NCBI GenBank assembly: GCA_002900995.3
Contig: CM035309.1
Coordinates: forward strand, 744,001-808,000
Source: Ganoderma boninense
Lineage: Eukaryota; Basidiomycota; Agaricomycetes; Polyporales; Polyporaceae
DNA: 64,000 nucleotides
Direction: 5' to 3'
The first letter of the stretch is position 1. Every line of letters starts with the position of its first letter. The notes below the pieces were generated by a model. That model ran no database searches. It saw only the letters and a list, made by a program, of their open reading frames with translations, and had not been told where the DNA came from. Below are positions 47,744 through 59,796 of this stretch, one piece after another. Both the position numbers and the translations under genes were made by a program.

Positions 47744-49176
47744 ATGGCATACCCAGGACAGCCTGATGTCGTTTCGGGAGAGCAATATCGCTATGCCTTG
47801 ACCAACTTCGTACGTCTCCTTCGGATGAGTCCAGTATCGGACATTCTCTGACAGGACTGCCCGCGCGCAGCGTATTGCCCACGAAAAAGTAGAGGAGCAG
47901 CGGGTGCAGCTTCAGGAGCAGGAGAAGCAGGTCGCGCTGCTGCGAGCACGGATTGCGCTGCTCGAGGGGACAGGCCAGAACAGCCATCTGGGGGTAAGCA
48001 AGCTTGGTGGAAACTCAGTTGATGACTTCTCTATCAAGGTGCGCCATATGTGCTACGTCTGCCGGTCCCCGTCGTTAATGGTTCAGTCCCTGCTGCTAGA
48101 ATGCGGCATCGGGGCTTGAGAGGCAGATCAATCGCTGGGCCGCAGACGTTACTCGCGCACCTCCCATACACCTCAACTCACTACGCGATGCTGCGCTTGC
48201 GGATATTTTCGACGACGATCCTCCGGAAGTCGGGCCTGACACGCCCAACGCTACTGGCATTCAGATCCAGAGCCTCCTCCGACATGCGGTTACGAAGACC
48301 ATCGCGGAAGGTGTTGTGAACTGCTTGATCGTGACGGACTCCCCCGACGCGAACATCCAGCTCACGCGGATACACGAGCACATCTTCGCTCGTAAGTACA
48401 CCACGATCTATTCTTGTGTCCAATACCGACGTTCCTTCACAGGCGACCCAACCGTCGCAGCAGTATGGCGCCGCCAGACCTTCACCGCGGCTGTGGAGTC
48501 CTGCTCGGCAGACATGTCCCTCTTCTTCCTCTCGGAGAACATGGGGAACCTCACCAAGGTCCTCGGCCTCGACAACCACGACAAAGATAAAGACAAAGGC
48601 TCCGTGGCCAATGGCGTTTTTGCCGTCCTTGAAGCTGCATACGAGTTCTCCCGCATGCTCCACGGCGCACCCTCAAGTTCTGGCGGCTCGGTGGATGCCT
48701 TCTATCGCGCGTTTGTCCCCGATGTTGGAACTACTATGAACCCACGGCAGATCGAGCTCGTCAAAAGATGCCACAAGACGGAGAGGGGCGAGGTGGATCG
48801 GGTGGGTGCGACTGTCTTCCCTGGGCTGGTGAAGGTCTCTCGTGGTCCCCCCGGTCCGAATGGAGTCTCGACGGAGACTCTGCAGACAGTCGTGCGGAGG
48901 GCTCAGGTCATCTGCGAGTGCGCAATGTTGGGCACTGGCACACTCGCCGCATCAGCAGGAGGCATGACGCCTAGTGCTGTCGGTATGTCACCGCCGCCAT
49001 CTGCACCGCCGTCAGTGTCCCCGCAGCCACATCCCCAGCAATACCAGCAGTTCCCTCAGCAATACCCTCAACAGCCCCAACAATACCCCCAACAACCCCA
49101 GCAGTACCCACAGCAGGGGCAGCATTACCCACAGCAGCCTCAACAATACCCTCATCCGAACGTAGGATATCAGTAG
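47744..49176 (+). CDS. Conserved coiled-coil protein with a Gln/Tyr/Pro repeat tail
   Basis: Four exons (47744-47809, 47871-48038, 48100-48391, 48443-49176) give 419 residues starting MAYPGQPDVVSGEQYRYALT. The N-terminal third is a coiled coil (EKVEEQRVQLQEQEKQVALL). It leads into a basidiomycete-conserved helical region: GNSVDDFSIKNAASGLERQI, then LIVTDSPDANIQLTRIHEHI, DPTVAAVWRRQTF and VVRRAQVICECAMLG. The C-terminus is a low-complexity tail of QQYPQQPQQ repeats (about 49021-49170). I do not recognise a catalytic domain and cannot assign a function. The tail may promote self-association or weak binding. Phases are consistent and the stop is TAG. Confidence 0.8.
49021..49170 (+). repeat. In-frame QYPQQ repeat tract
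   Basis: Imperfect tandem units of 9-24 bases encode Gln-Tyr-Pro-Gln-Gln-Pro runs at the end of the coiled-coil protein. Length variation between strains is expected for such tracts. Confidence 0.8.
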
Positions 49177-49292
49177 ATCAGTCCACTGTATGACAACTGC
49201 TTGAGTTATGGAAGGATATCTGGAGTTGCACAACGCGTGCGCCTGTACGCCGTCCAGTGGTTGTAGTCTAGTAAGCTAATTACTGAGTAAAT

Positions 49293-51463
49293 CTAGTCCT
49301 GTACCACCAAAAGTGATGCAAGCGTCGCCTCCGCCTCAACCACCTGCGAAAGCGCACGATCAGCCAGGTGCACAGAGAGCACGTGCACAAGAGAACCGTA
49401 CCTGCAGCGCCTGGAGCACCTCTAACCGTCTTCGAGCAGCATCGAGCCAGTCAGTGAGGAGCAACCTCGCAGGGCCGTTGAGCTGGTTAAGCTCCCGAGC
49501 CGCGCTATCCAGATCCTTCTCGTTCAGGTGGTACTCCGCCCTCGCCAGCACGCTCAGCACGTCCGATCCGGGAACCAGGCCATGGCGCTGGAAGCGGAAC
49601 GACGAGAAGAGGTTCGACGCGAGGTACGACAGCACGCCAGCGTTCTGGTCGGGGACCAGCGCAACGCTCGACACGCGCGGCGCGACCGAGGCCGTGAACC
49701 ACGTTGTGAGGTCCGCGAGCGGCTCGACGCCGACGTCGGGCACGTCGGAGGTCTCGAGACTCTGGAGGGCGGCAGCCACGATGGGGTCTTCGCGCGCCGC
49801 GGCGACGCGGCGGAGGGCGTGGAGCTCCTCGCGGAAGGGGCGGCGCTCGGGTGCGTCGACGACGTGCGAGACGGCGCGGAGCGCGGACCAGAGAGCGTGC
49901 ACGCGGATGTTCTCGTCGAGGTAGCCGGCGTTGTCGAGGGCGACACGCTCGAGACGCTTGAGGTTCATCGAGATCTCGTCGAGCTTGGCGAGGCGACCCC
50001 CGCGCTCCTGCTCGACGCGCATCTTGATTTCGCGGATCCAGCGGCGCTGCAGCTCGATGCCTTGTGCGACGACCTCCGTCTTCAGACTGAGGGAGGGTCG
50101 CGTCAGTACTGCGGATGGAGGGGTAGGAAGGTTTCATGGACATACCGCTCGTTGATGATCTCGCTCTGGGTTTGGAGCTCGAGCTCGAGCTTCTGGCGGT
50201 ACTCCTGGATCATCTTCGCACGCTCCTGCTCGAAAAACTTGCGGAAGCTCTCCTCCTGGCTGTCGAGCTTGTCCTGCGCCTGCATCTCGAGCTCCATCAA
50301 CGATTGCATGGCCTCGCGTGCCTGCTCGTCAAGCGACGCCTCTAGCTTCTTTGCTTCTGCCACCTTGATTTCGTCAATGCGTCCGGCGAGCTGCGTGAGG
50401 TCGACCTTGGCCGTATCGAGGATGTCGCGTGCCTTCTCAGCGGCAGTCGGGTTCGTGTTCAAGTACGACGCGAGGTCGTCGATCACGGTTGCGAGCTGGG
50501 CGATGACAGGCTCGGACGCGCTGAACTCAGATACAGCAGGTGAGAGGAGAGGAAGGGGAGAGGGCGCAGGGACAGGAGGAGCGGTCTCCTTTGGTGCAGC
50601 CTTCTTTGGTGGCGGTTTTGGACGAGAGTAGCCGGGAGGAGGCTCGAAGCCAACGGGGAGCGGGGCGTCGTAGACATTGGCAGCCTTCGGAGGAGCCTCC
50701 TCTTCCTTAGAGGGTGGAGGGGCCGTGCTTGCGGGGGAAACAGGAGGTTGCGCGGGGATGGGCGTCGAGCCTGGGATGGGCTTTCCGGCCAGCGCAGCCT
50801 CTGCTTCACGGACCAGATCCTCAACACCCTCGGAGAACTCCACGGACTGATGCTTGGCAATGGCAGCTGCTTTCGCACCTTTGTCGTAGACCTTGGCCTC
50901 GCTCTTCTCCACCTGCGTCACCGCCCTCGTCGCGGCAGACTTGACCCTGTCCTTGCCCTGCTCAATCGCATGCCTCGCCTGCTCCTTCGTCTTCTCGAGC
51001 GTATCCTTGACGTTGTCGCCGCTGAACATGGACACGACCTTGTTGAACAACTCCTGCGAGACGACGACGAGGTTCTGCCCACCCTGAACGACGTCGTTCA
51101 TGGAGAGGTTGTCCCACTCATGGTCTTCCGCATACTGGATAACGGACGCGCCAAAGGGGACCTGCTCGACGAATACCTCGCGGTACTGAGGGACCTGGAA
51201 CGAGACGAACGCGCTGCCGACGTAGAAGGTGGTGGCACCTGCTGCCGTGTAGAAGACCAGTCTCCGTACGATGCTTTTCTTTTTCTTGGGCGGCGCGGGG
51301 GGCGGCTCCGTCGCGAACCTCTGTGCGCCCAGCACCGTCAGAGACGTAGCAGACACATGACCGACAGCAGAGAGAGGTAGGTACTCACACGACGGACGAC
51401 GCGAACCGCAGCCCTGCCCGAAGGTGCCCCAACCGCCCTCGAGACAGGAAGAGCACGCAACAT
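49293..51463 (-). CDS. MIC60: MICOS subunit Mic60 (mitofilin)
   Basis: Mic60 sits in the inner mitochondrial membrane and forms crista junctions with the MICOS complex. Four exons on the minus strand (51463-51389, 51320-50146, 50086-49402, 49343-49293) give 661 residues. The N-terminus is an Arg-rich presequence (MLRALPVSRAVGAPSGRAA), followed by KKKKSIVRR and one membrane helix (FYTAAGATTFYVGSAFVSF) at about residues 46-63. A Pro/Ala-rich linker and a long coiled coil (EESFRKFFEQERAKMIQEY) lead to the mitofilin domain, with RWIREIKMRVEQERGGRLAK, LASNLFSSFRF, RAEYHLNEKDLDSAARELNQ and the closing EATLASLLVVQD. The start is chosen because it alone gives the presequence. It is divergent from the Atg22-like gene, 371 bp away. 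Confidence 0.95.
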
Positions 51464-51834
51464 GCGTGAGTGTGGTGAGATGGCGGCCGACGTTGTGTCG
51501 GTGTCGGGGATGTGCAAAACGGCGTGCGGACGCGGACACGAGCGTCGTGGATTCCGTCCCGAGCCGGGGGAAATCGGAATTTGCGTGCTGAATGTAACCT
51601 CCGTTTATTCCCACTTACAACCGGCTTACCCCGCGGTATTAATCCAATAGAAACGGATAAGCGTGCTTATCTATGACGCTCGACGCCGCAGAGCTCGGCA
51701 TCGACTGGCAGCCTCGGACAACCCCCAGTTCCTGGCAATCACTGAATCAGCTCCAGCAGGCACCTCAAAGATGGCAGCGGGCGGCTTCGGACGGTGGCTT
51801 GCACCTTCGCACCATCCAGAACGCTTCCTGAACC
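51464..51834. promoter_or_regulatory. Divergent promoter between MIC60 and the Atg22-like gene
   Basis: 371 bp between opposite start codons. No TATA box is obvious. A short A/T-rich block near 51590-51660 is the most promoter-like part. Confidence 0.5.
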
Positions 51835-54370
51835 ATGGCGGAGAAGACGGAGGCTGTTGAAGACGCGAAGGTCCCCGTAGTCGATGGCACAGGGACGGAG
51901 CCACCTCGGTGGACCACCACCCGCGTCGAGCTGTGGGCATTCTACGTTTATTACATCGTAAACATGGGTTTTCCGTTGTGCTTCGTCGCCAAGTCGAGAA
52001 CTGATCGTCGATCACTTCTCCCTAGGGCAATAACGGCCTGTCCGGTTTCAACTTCGGGCCATCCCAGTTTCAGAACCTGCTATTCCTCGCAGGCTACGAT
52101 CCCAGCCAGCCACCCTTCACCGCTGCCTGTGGGGCGGGGACCGACTGTGTTCTGCCGTATCTCGGGCGCGTTCGAGATGGTCTGTGCCTGAAAGTGAACA
52201 TTGTAGTGTTTTGCTAACCACATACCTCTACTAACAGTGAACTCGATCGTTTTACTCACCAACGGTATCAGCTTCGCGCTGCAAGCTGCGGTTCTGCTCA
52301 TTATAGGCGCGTGGGCCGACTATGGCAGCTGGCGGTACGCCAATTCCTATCACTAGAGCGCTCAGAATCCAATGACGAGATGCACGCGCAGACCAAACAT
52401 CACCATTTTCTTCACCATCCTCGCCGTTGCAGTGTCTTTCGCTTGGTTAGGTGTTGAAGACCCTTCTAAATGGGAGGCCGGCGTGGCACTATACATCCTC
52501 GGCTGTAGGTCGTCGAACCATATCGCCAGACGAATGGTTTTACTGACGTCATAGAATGTCTAGTAATCACGTACCAGGCTGGTCTATGCATCGCACCGCA
52601 TTCATCGTTTGTGCTTTCTAACAGCCTTGTCAGTGCGCTTTGACATTCTGGACAGCGGCCTTCCCTGGGCTAGCTCGCGATCTGGCCAACGTCCAGGAAT
52701 CGGCTGGTCAAGTCGAGTCGGGAGACAAAAGGTGAGAGTCTATTCAGATAGCCCTTCCCTCGACCACAATTAAGTTGAGCGCAGCGCAGAAGAACATGCG
52801 GCGCTAGAATCTATGGAGAGAAACCGCATCTCGAATGTCTCCTTCGCTGTCTCATCCGCAGGCGAGATCATTATTCTCGCCGTCATGGTCGGCGTCCTCA
52901 AGGGTCTCAAGTCCGACGCCAGCACCGAAAATAACACCAGGGCGTTCAGCGTCCTCATCGCATTCTCCGGCGGTGTTTGGCGTACGTACCGACAGTCACG
53001 GTTCTCGCAACTAATTGCGAGCATCGGGGTCCACAGTTCTCTGCGCCCTGCCTTGGTTCTTCTTGGAAAAGCGTCGTCCCGGCCTCGCCTTGCCTCCAAG
53101 CGCCTCCATGTTAACCATCGGTTTCAAGCAAACATACATCGCATTCCGCGAATGCATGAGGCTCAAGCAAACATTTTTATACTTGATCTTCTATTTCTTG
53201 ATGTATGTTGCTTTCTACTTGACCTCCGTGAGAGCTGAGCGTTAAGGCGTCTCCAGGGGTGACGTTCTGAACACAACGGTGTGAGTGCAGCTATGGCCTA
53301 GCCATCGCTCAACGTTAAACCTGTTCACAGCACCGTAATCGGAACGCTACAGAACAGGTCGGTGTCGAGTCTCGCTCACTCGAGGTGGCTCGAGGTCCCG
53401 ATCTAACTTCGACCGCGCGGCAGCGTCGTATCCTACTCAACGCTCCAGCTCACCCTTCTCTTGATTGTCGGCATCGTGACCCAGGGACTCGGAATATAGT
53501 AAGCTTCTTTCGGTCGCTTGTTCGGTTCGCAGTGTTTGGACACAAGCTTATGTCGAGCCCAGTTTGTTCTGGCTCGTGCAGAAGCGCTTCCAGATTCCAA
53601 CGAAGACGGTACGTACCCATGTTCCTGCTTCGCGCTACCCGAGTGACGTGATACCGGCTACGCAGATGCTCTGCTTCAACGTGTTCTGGATCCTCATCCT
53701 CACCGTCTGGGGTCTCATCGGGATCCACACCGACAAATTTGGCTTCAAACACGTCTGGGAGATCTGGTACGACTCCGTGTTCCCCCAGGAAGACCCCTCA
53801 GCTCACGAGCCCGTCTGCCAGGTTGTACCAGGCGTACTATGGTCTGATGGTGTGCCCGTGGTACGCATACAGCCAGACCATGATCAGCGAAGTCTCCCCA
53901 TTGCCCCAAATGTACGCACCCCACTATCTCGGTTCTCCTCCCGATCCCAGCCTCCGCGGCCTTCCATGATAACCTGAGAAGCTGACCGACCCTGGTGCCC
54001 TGCGCCGACTACGTACTTGCACAGGTTCCTCTTCTTCGCGCTCTTCTCGGTAGTGGGCAAGACGTCAGCGTTCATCGGGCCCCTGGTCTCCTCGGCCATC
54101 ATCACCGCGTCGGGCAACAACGACAACTACCCATTCGTGTTTCTGTTCACCCTGTGCGTGTGCCGCGCTTCCTTCCTTCCTCCCGTGCGAGCACTCCAGC
54201 CTGACGTTCTGGCCCGCACGCGTCCTCCCACATCATCCGACGACCCCAGCGGAGCGCTGAGCACCGGGTTCCTGTACTTCGTGGACGTCGAGAAGAGCAG
54301 GACGGAGTGCGAGCAGTTCGTGCTCGCCGAGGCCAAGCGCGACGCGTTCGCGGACGCCGTGGTGGCGTGA
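51835..54370 (+). CDS. Atg22-family vacuolar/MFS-type transporter
   Basis: This is a multi-pass transporter of the Atg22 group, which exports amino acids from the vacuole after autophagy. Sixteen exons (51835-51957, 52026-52179, 52238-52334, 52392-52504, 52564-52577, 52634-52731, 52785-52981, 53037-53202, 53257-53280, 53331-53357, 53424-53498, 53563-53608, 53666-53766, 53822-53911, 54025-54153, 54250-54370) join to 524 residues. Landmarks are GNNGLSGFNFGPSQFQNLLF, VNSIVLLTNGISFALQA, WADYGSWR, AAFPGLARDL, NRISNVSFAVSSAGEIIILA, EKRRPG, YQAYYGLMVCPWYAYSQTMI and FFALFSVVGKTSAFIGPLVS. About a dozen hydrophobic helices are visible. The frame only closes if intron 52578-52633 uses a GC donor (CAG, then GCTGGT) with a CTAAC branch site. 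Exon 5 is 14 nt. The exact paralogue (Atg22 itself or a relative) is not settled. Confidence 0.9.
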
Positions 54371-57354
54371 GACGCGTGCACGCCGCAGCGGTCGCGTTCG
54401 CGTTCTCGCACACGTGGCTGGCGCGATCTGGACGCGCTGTTTTTACTGCCCTTTCACGACCCATCGATACCGCAGAATGAACATTGAACAATGCCGCCTG
54501 GGGTCGCGCACGGGGCCCCGTGTGTCCCGCGAGGGCCTCGCGGCGGTTGCACGCTACAATGATCGCTACATAGATGCTTTCCACTGCGTCCGAGGGAGCC
54601 CGTTGCATTAGGGTTACGATCCTGGACTGTTCGGGAGAGCGCGGATCTCTTTCTTGGTGAGCAAGCTACCGTGCCCTGCTTTGAACGCTCGAAATGGGCA
54701 CACGAGCGACGCCGACAACGGATTCGCGTTCAAGAGACGTCAGAGAACCTCGCTCTTGCACAAATGCAATCTCTCGGTGAGCGTACTTCCCTGCACGCTC
54801 GGCTGGTTGAGCAGGATGCTTGCGGTGGTGCACTGGACGCGCTACAGAGCTCCACTCGTGCTGATGGACGTGCCCCGGGTTCCCAGGTCGAGTCATGCTT
54901 GCCTCGCCTTGGTTAGCGTTGGCGCTGCGTGCGGCCTCTCTTTGCCCTATTCCCTGTGACACAGGACCCGGAACGTGGCGTCGGGGAAGGCGAAGACGCC
55001 GCGCAGCGTCAGCAGACAATGGAACCGGTGCGTTCGTGAAGGTTCGAGCCGTCTCTGTTCTCACCAGCAAAAATCTGTGAGACTAAACAAAGGTCATCGT
55101 TGACCAGTCTATGACGCGCGACCCTCCCCTCGTCCCGGGACCAGATTTTAGCTGGGGGCGGGGCTAGAACGGGCGTCGTGTCAGCGAGCGTAACAAAGAT
55201 GTGTTCTCTACGTGCCGACGCTAAGACAATGGTGTGCAAATCGCCACGGGAGAAGTGTCCGGGAATCCGAGCGCACTGTCCAGACGAAGAAGGGCCGGAG
55301 ACAGAGGAAGCCATGAGGAGGCTCTGAAGGACCAGTCGGGGCAGTTCGGGAGTCGAAAACGGACGTAAGGTTTGGAGGACTGAATGCACGAAGGCGTTTG
55401 CAAGGGGCATGTGAGTGTCGTAACGTTCGATGCCAACGGTACCGTCTGTCTGGTGCTTATCTGCTCAACATCGTGCGATCGTGCCGCGCGCGCACAAAGA
55501 CGTACACAGAGGAAAAGCCTCATGATATTTCCAGCACCCGAGCAAGGTGCGAGTAACGAGTAACCAACACTGACGGCATTGGGACCATCGCAAAAGTGTA
55601 GCCATGGATATTGAGGCGTACGGTAGCCACGCAACTTTGGGAAAGCCCACGAGAGAGTGGCGCCTAGACCGCTCGCGATCGACAGCGATGGGCACAGCGG
55701 CACGGTCTGGGCAAGAGAGGAAGCGCGAGATTGGCGATCTGGGTATGCAGGCCCGGTGAGTGGGGCGGCTGGGACAAGCTGGGCTAAGACAAGCCGCGCA
55801 ACCTGGAGGAGAGTCATAGTCTTGATCCCTATAGACCGTTTACCCCCCTTTCAACACCTCGGACATCGCCGAGGCACGTGTGGAATTAGCGCCTAGTTTA
55901 CACGTCAACAGCAGCAAATAACGCGTATCGCGCCACAGCGTCCTTTCTGCCAATTCCCTGAGTCTGACCGCATCCTGCGCCGTCCTGATTCATTGTATGC
56001 CCGTAAATGCGAAAACGTATTGCCCTTTATTATAGAAGTACCAGAATCAGGTTTTAATTGATCATATTCACTCATAGCTACGCGTCTCGAGGTTGGAACT
56101 TTCAAGTTGCCCGACAAGTGGTGTATGCTGGACATATAAGCATATCGTTGATGTGGCGGGATACAAATTGGAATCTTATGGTCCTGAGAGGTGAGTCGAG
56201 GCCTTGAGTATGGCCCCGCCCACGCTGTGCAGCAGGTTTTCCTTCCCAACACCGAGGCCGAAGTAACATTTGCATCTCAGACTCCGGGCCACATGTTTTT
56301 CATTTAAATCTCCACCCATCTCCCCCGAAAATTGTTTCACAGTGATCATAGTCTCACCCATTTCCACACGGGGTGAGTGCGGCGAGTGCCCTTGTGTCAA
56401 GCCTTGGTCCCACTACTTCAATCGGACTGCCAGCTCTGCCCTGCCGTGAAAGAATCTCCCCACATGGATTCCATGTTACTGATGGAGACTAACATACTGC
56501 TCCCCATAATTTCTCAGGCCCATTTTCCCTTGATTGTAGCACATTTTCTGTCCTCAGAACTGAGCAGCCCTCGCTCATAATGCAAAGACTTTCCTACGAC
56601 TTCGGCGCCTCCGGATTCCGATCGAGTCTCCTTGGACATGGAATAAGCACGTTTATGACATGCAGTAAGCAAGTTTACGAAAATTTGATTAACGCCGCAA
56701 TCTCATTGGCCCACGACTGTTTAAACGCCCGAATGGGTCCCCAGGTGCTGAAAGGGGGGTAATCGACGTGTAGGGGAGCAGACCATATGGCAATAGATCG
56801 ACTGTCATCTATATCAGGCATATGGGCGGCAACGGAGACTAGGAGAGTCAGCGGGGAGAGGCGGAGAGTCAGCAGTGGAGGAGTTGTGTCGACGATGGCA
56901 GTTGACGGGAGTCGATCAGTTTACCCAACTCATCACGCGGCCCCGCATGCGGCAGGCAGAGAGGGGGTGGCAGATTGAGATCGACGTCGCTGAGATCCCG
57001 CTGCGGGGTAAGGTGTCCTGGGGTCGTGGTGTGGTCGACCGGCATCAAGGGGAATGGTTGCGGAGTGGACAGGCTCGGTGGTGCGCCCCGTATGTGCCCC
57101 CGGTGTCTGGAGACGGAGAGAGACTAGGACGAGCGGGGCACAGATGATGGAAGACGACCTGCAGAAGCGCGGAGAGCGCCGAGCTGCTTGGAGTCACGTA
57201 CGGAAGAGGCAGTCAGGGTCCATTGGATCGGAGCTTGGACCACCCCAACACTCCCCCCAATATAAGCCCAGGCCTCCTTTCCCCGTCCCAATCCTTTCCT
57301 CCTACTCGTACGCTCTCTCTCTTTCTCGCATTCACTTCCTCCTACTTGCCCACA
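54371..57354. other. Long intergenic stretch without a supported gene
   Basis: About 3 kb. Frames up to 198 codons occur on the minus strand near 55221-55817 but have no family resemblance and overlap others. The right end should hold the promoter of the gene at 57355, including a TATAAG motif at 57261. Confidence 0.5.
57261..57266 (+). promoter_or_regulatory. TATA box
   Basis: TATAAG, 94 bp upstream of the ATG at 57355 and followed by a long C/T-rich tract typical of fungal core promoters. Confidence 0.55.
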
Positions 57355-58174
57355 ATGCCCTCTGAGGACAAGACTTACACCGGCTCCCTCCCCATCCCAA
57401 TTTCCGAGGGCCGCCGCCGCTCAGGCTCAGTCTCCGAGTCCGACTCTGGCTCTTCCGACTCGGCATCCAACTCTCCTCCGTCCCCCTTCCCCTCTCCGGC
57501 GTCAAGCACCTTACCCCGCATTGCCCCCTTCAGTCCCTCCACCTCCCCCATCCTCTCTTACTTCCTCAGCAACCAGTCCACGTCTCCAAAGTCCCCTCCG
57601 TCTACCTTCCCATTCAGGAGGGGCACGGTCGGCGCAACTTTCTACGAAGGTGCGCAGTGGACGCGGCTATCACATGATTAACCTCTGAGTTTACCGAATC
57701 CACAGACGAGGATGTGTTCGAGACCGACAAGCCTATTCATTCACATGGACGCCGCGCAAGTGCTGCTGCCTGGCCAGGCCACGATCGTTATCCCCCTGTG
57801 GTCTCAGCGCCGGGTGATCAGCAGGAGCGCGCCGCAGGCCTCCTCCGCCGTCTCTCTCTAAGCGCTAACATGACTAAGGTAAGTCTCTCATTATGAAGAC
57901 CTCTTGATCGCTTTTGGTGAACATCGGTCTGCGTGTCCGTTAGCCCCCAGTGCCTACGATTCCGATGCAACCGACTTCGAAGGGTCCGCCCCAGGCACCT
58001 CGTAGCAAAACGCCTCCGAACCTCAAGTCCAACTCTGCCGCCGGCGCGCCACCTGCGGTCATGCGCAAGGCTCGCCGGGCGAACACCCTGGCTCCAGGGA
58101 CGCCCCGGCCGCCCCGGGCCCCATCGCCCATGGGCGAGCGCATTCTCAAGGGGCATTTCGACGGGTTCAGCTAG
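57355..58174 (+). CDS. Ser/Pro-rich conserved hypothetical protein
   Basis: Three exons (57355-57649, 57706-57878, 57944-58174) give 232 residues. The start MPSEDKTYTGSLPIPISEGR is followed by a Ser-rich stretch with many SP and TP pairs (SPPSPFPSPASS, SPSTSPILSYFLSNQS), then FPFRRG and a short acidic motif (YEDEDVFETDKP). A second conserved patch, GLLRRLSLSANMTK, contains an RRLS kinase site. The C-terminus has MRKARRANTLAPGTPRPPR and ends GERILKGHFDGFS. The blocks ILSYFL, FPFRR and ILKGHFDGF recur in other mushroom proteins I know only as hypothetical. It looks like a largely disordered, phosphorylated regulator; that is inference. The phases agree. Confidence 0.8.
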
Positions 58175-59796
58175 ATGTCGGGTGGAGCTTCGTTTCCGCT
58201 TTCCCCTGTGGCTCTCGTCCCCTCCGTTAGCTCGAGTCGTGGCCGCATGAACTCTACCCGCGTCTGGATCCCATCCACATCCTATAGACCGCACCCATCG
58301 CGTGCGCTGTACTACAATGTATCATCGCAAAACGCAGAGACGGGGGCTGGAATACTCTCTGCTGCGGATATCGTTTGGGCGAGGTGCGCGGTGTCCAGCC
58401 TTCCGCCCTTGCACGCGGTCGCCGTCCTGGCCATAGGGTCGATGGCAGCAGCGGATGCTGGGACGGAAGCGAACCGAACGGCTTCCGTTCGCTTCGGCAC
58501 CGTGGAGTTGGTCTCACCTCGCATGTCCGAGAAGCGGACAGAAAAGGGGTTTTTGGGTATCGTAGACAACGGTGGGCGATATGTACGAGTCTTCAGTGTA
58601 ATATTCCTATCTCTCGTCATTTTCTCTTTTCGTTGCTTTCGTGGAGTGTTTTTGTTTCTTGATCGCTGGTCGCTGGTTGGGTTTCCGTTGCCTATGATTA
58701 CGTAGCCGAGACACTCCTTGTGTGTATTGCACTTGTAACATGTAGTTCTGCCTCGCGTACTAGCTTATACCATCCTCATAACACTCGTCCTCCGATCGCC
58801 CACTGCAAGTCCGCCTGTCAGGCGATAAGGCGAAGGTTAAGTGGACAAGGCTAACCTCGCTCGATCGTAACACGCCCGCTCCCTTCGATGTATCCGGAAC
58901 AGGCTTAAGTTCCAGTTGCTTCGTGCCACTTCGACTCCCATTGAACGCTGAAGTCGCGCAGAAGATAGCGTCGGAATAGCTCGTAAAAGAGTGTCCAGAT
59001 GATGAACGTGGGTGGCTTCGTCTCGATCGCCGAAACGTTCAGCCTCGCGTTGACGTCACTTTCGCTCCGGCTGATTGGTGTGGATAGGAGGTTGGTATAG
59101 CTCAGCACACCCGATCAGATGGGCGTCTAGATTACTATTCTGAGTGTGGCCGACATGCTTTTTGCAGCCGATGCCGATGGTCCAGGCCTTGCAAGTGAAC
59201 CGGTGCGTACCGCATCGAGCCGGTGCCGCTTTCCAGTCGGGACTTCGCCGCTGCAGGGCCACAACCCGAGCCCGGAGGTGAAACTGAAGTAATACGAAGC
59301 CCCGCAGCCGTTGCGCGGTCAACGTTCTTGGAAACCGGCACATGTATCCGAGCAGCTCGCAGAGCTCGCTGTCGTGAGTGACAGTGACTTGGTGCTGGAA
59401 GAAAGCATTATTCAATGCAACACCTCCAATCTTCTCAGTCCTCCCGCGAAGTGATGAAGGTAGAGATCATTTCGTCTGACGCACATGCTGCGCGACCGCG
59501 CTGGGCGGACTTAACACGCGAGCTTACTTCCACGTCAGCAGCTTGTAAGCTGAGTAAGTAATGCCTTAACAGTTGTAGACCGACGAAGCAAACAGATGTA
59601 AATGGGACGTTCAAACTCCGATTACACCTGTGTCTTACAGCGTGCAGAGCTGTGTGATCGCAACTCATTTACGAACCTCTGCCATCGTTTCAACTCACTT
59701 GCTCATTCCTCTCACCATTGCTCTCGCCGGCGAGGGCGACCTGCCTTTCAGTGCTTTCTGCGCGTGCGTGCACAAGACCAACCATCAAGGACGCCA
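58175..59796. other. Intergenic region with 3' UTR and promoter
   Basis: A plus-strand frame directly behind the stop (58175-58705) and a minus-strand one (59056-59415) have no recognisable content. The right part holds the leader of the next gene. Confidence 0.5.

Noticed and set aside
49528..50631. 367-codon plus-strand open frame inside MIC60
   Set aside because: Antisense shadow of the Mic60 coding exons in a GC-rich gene.
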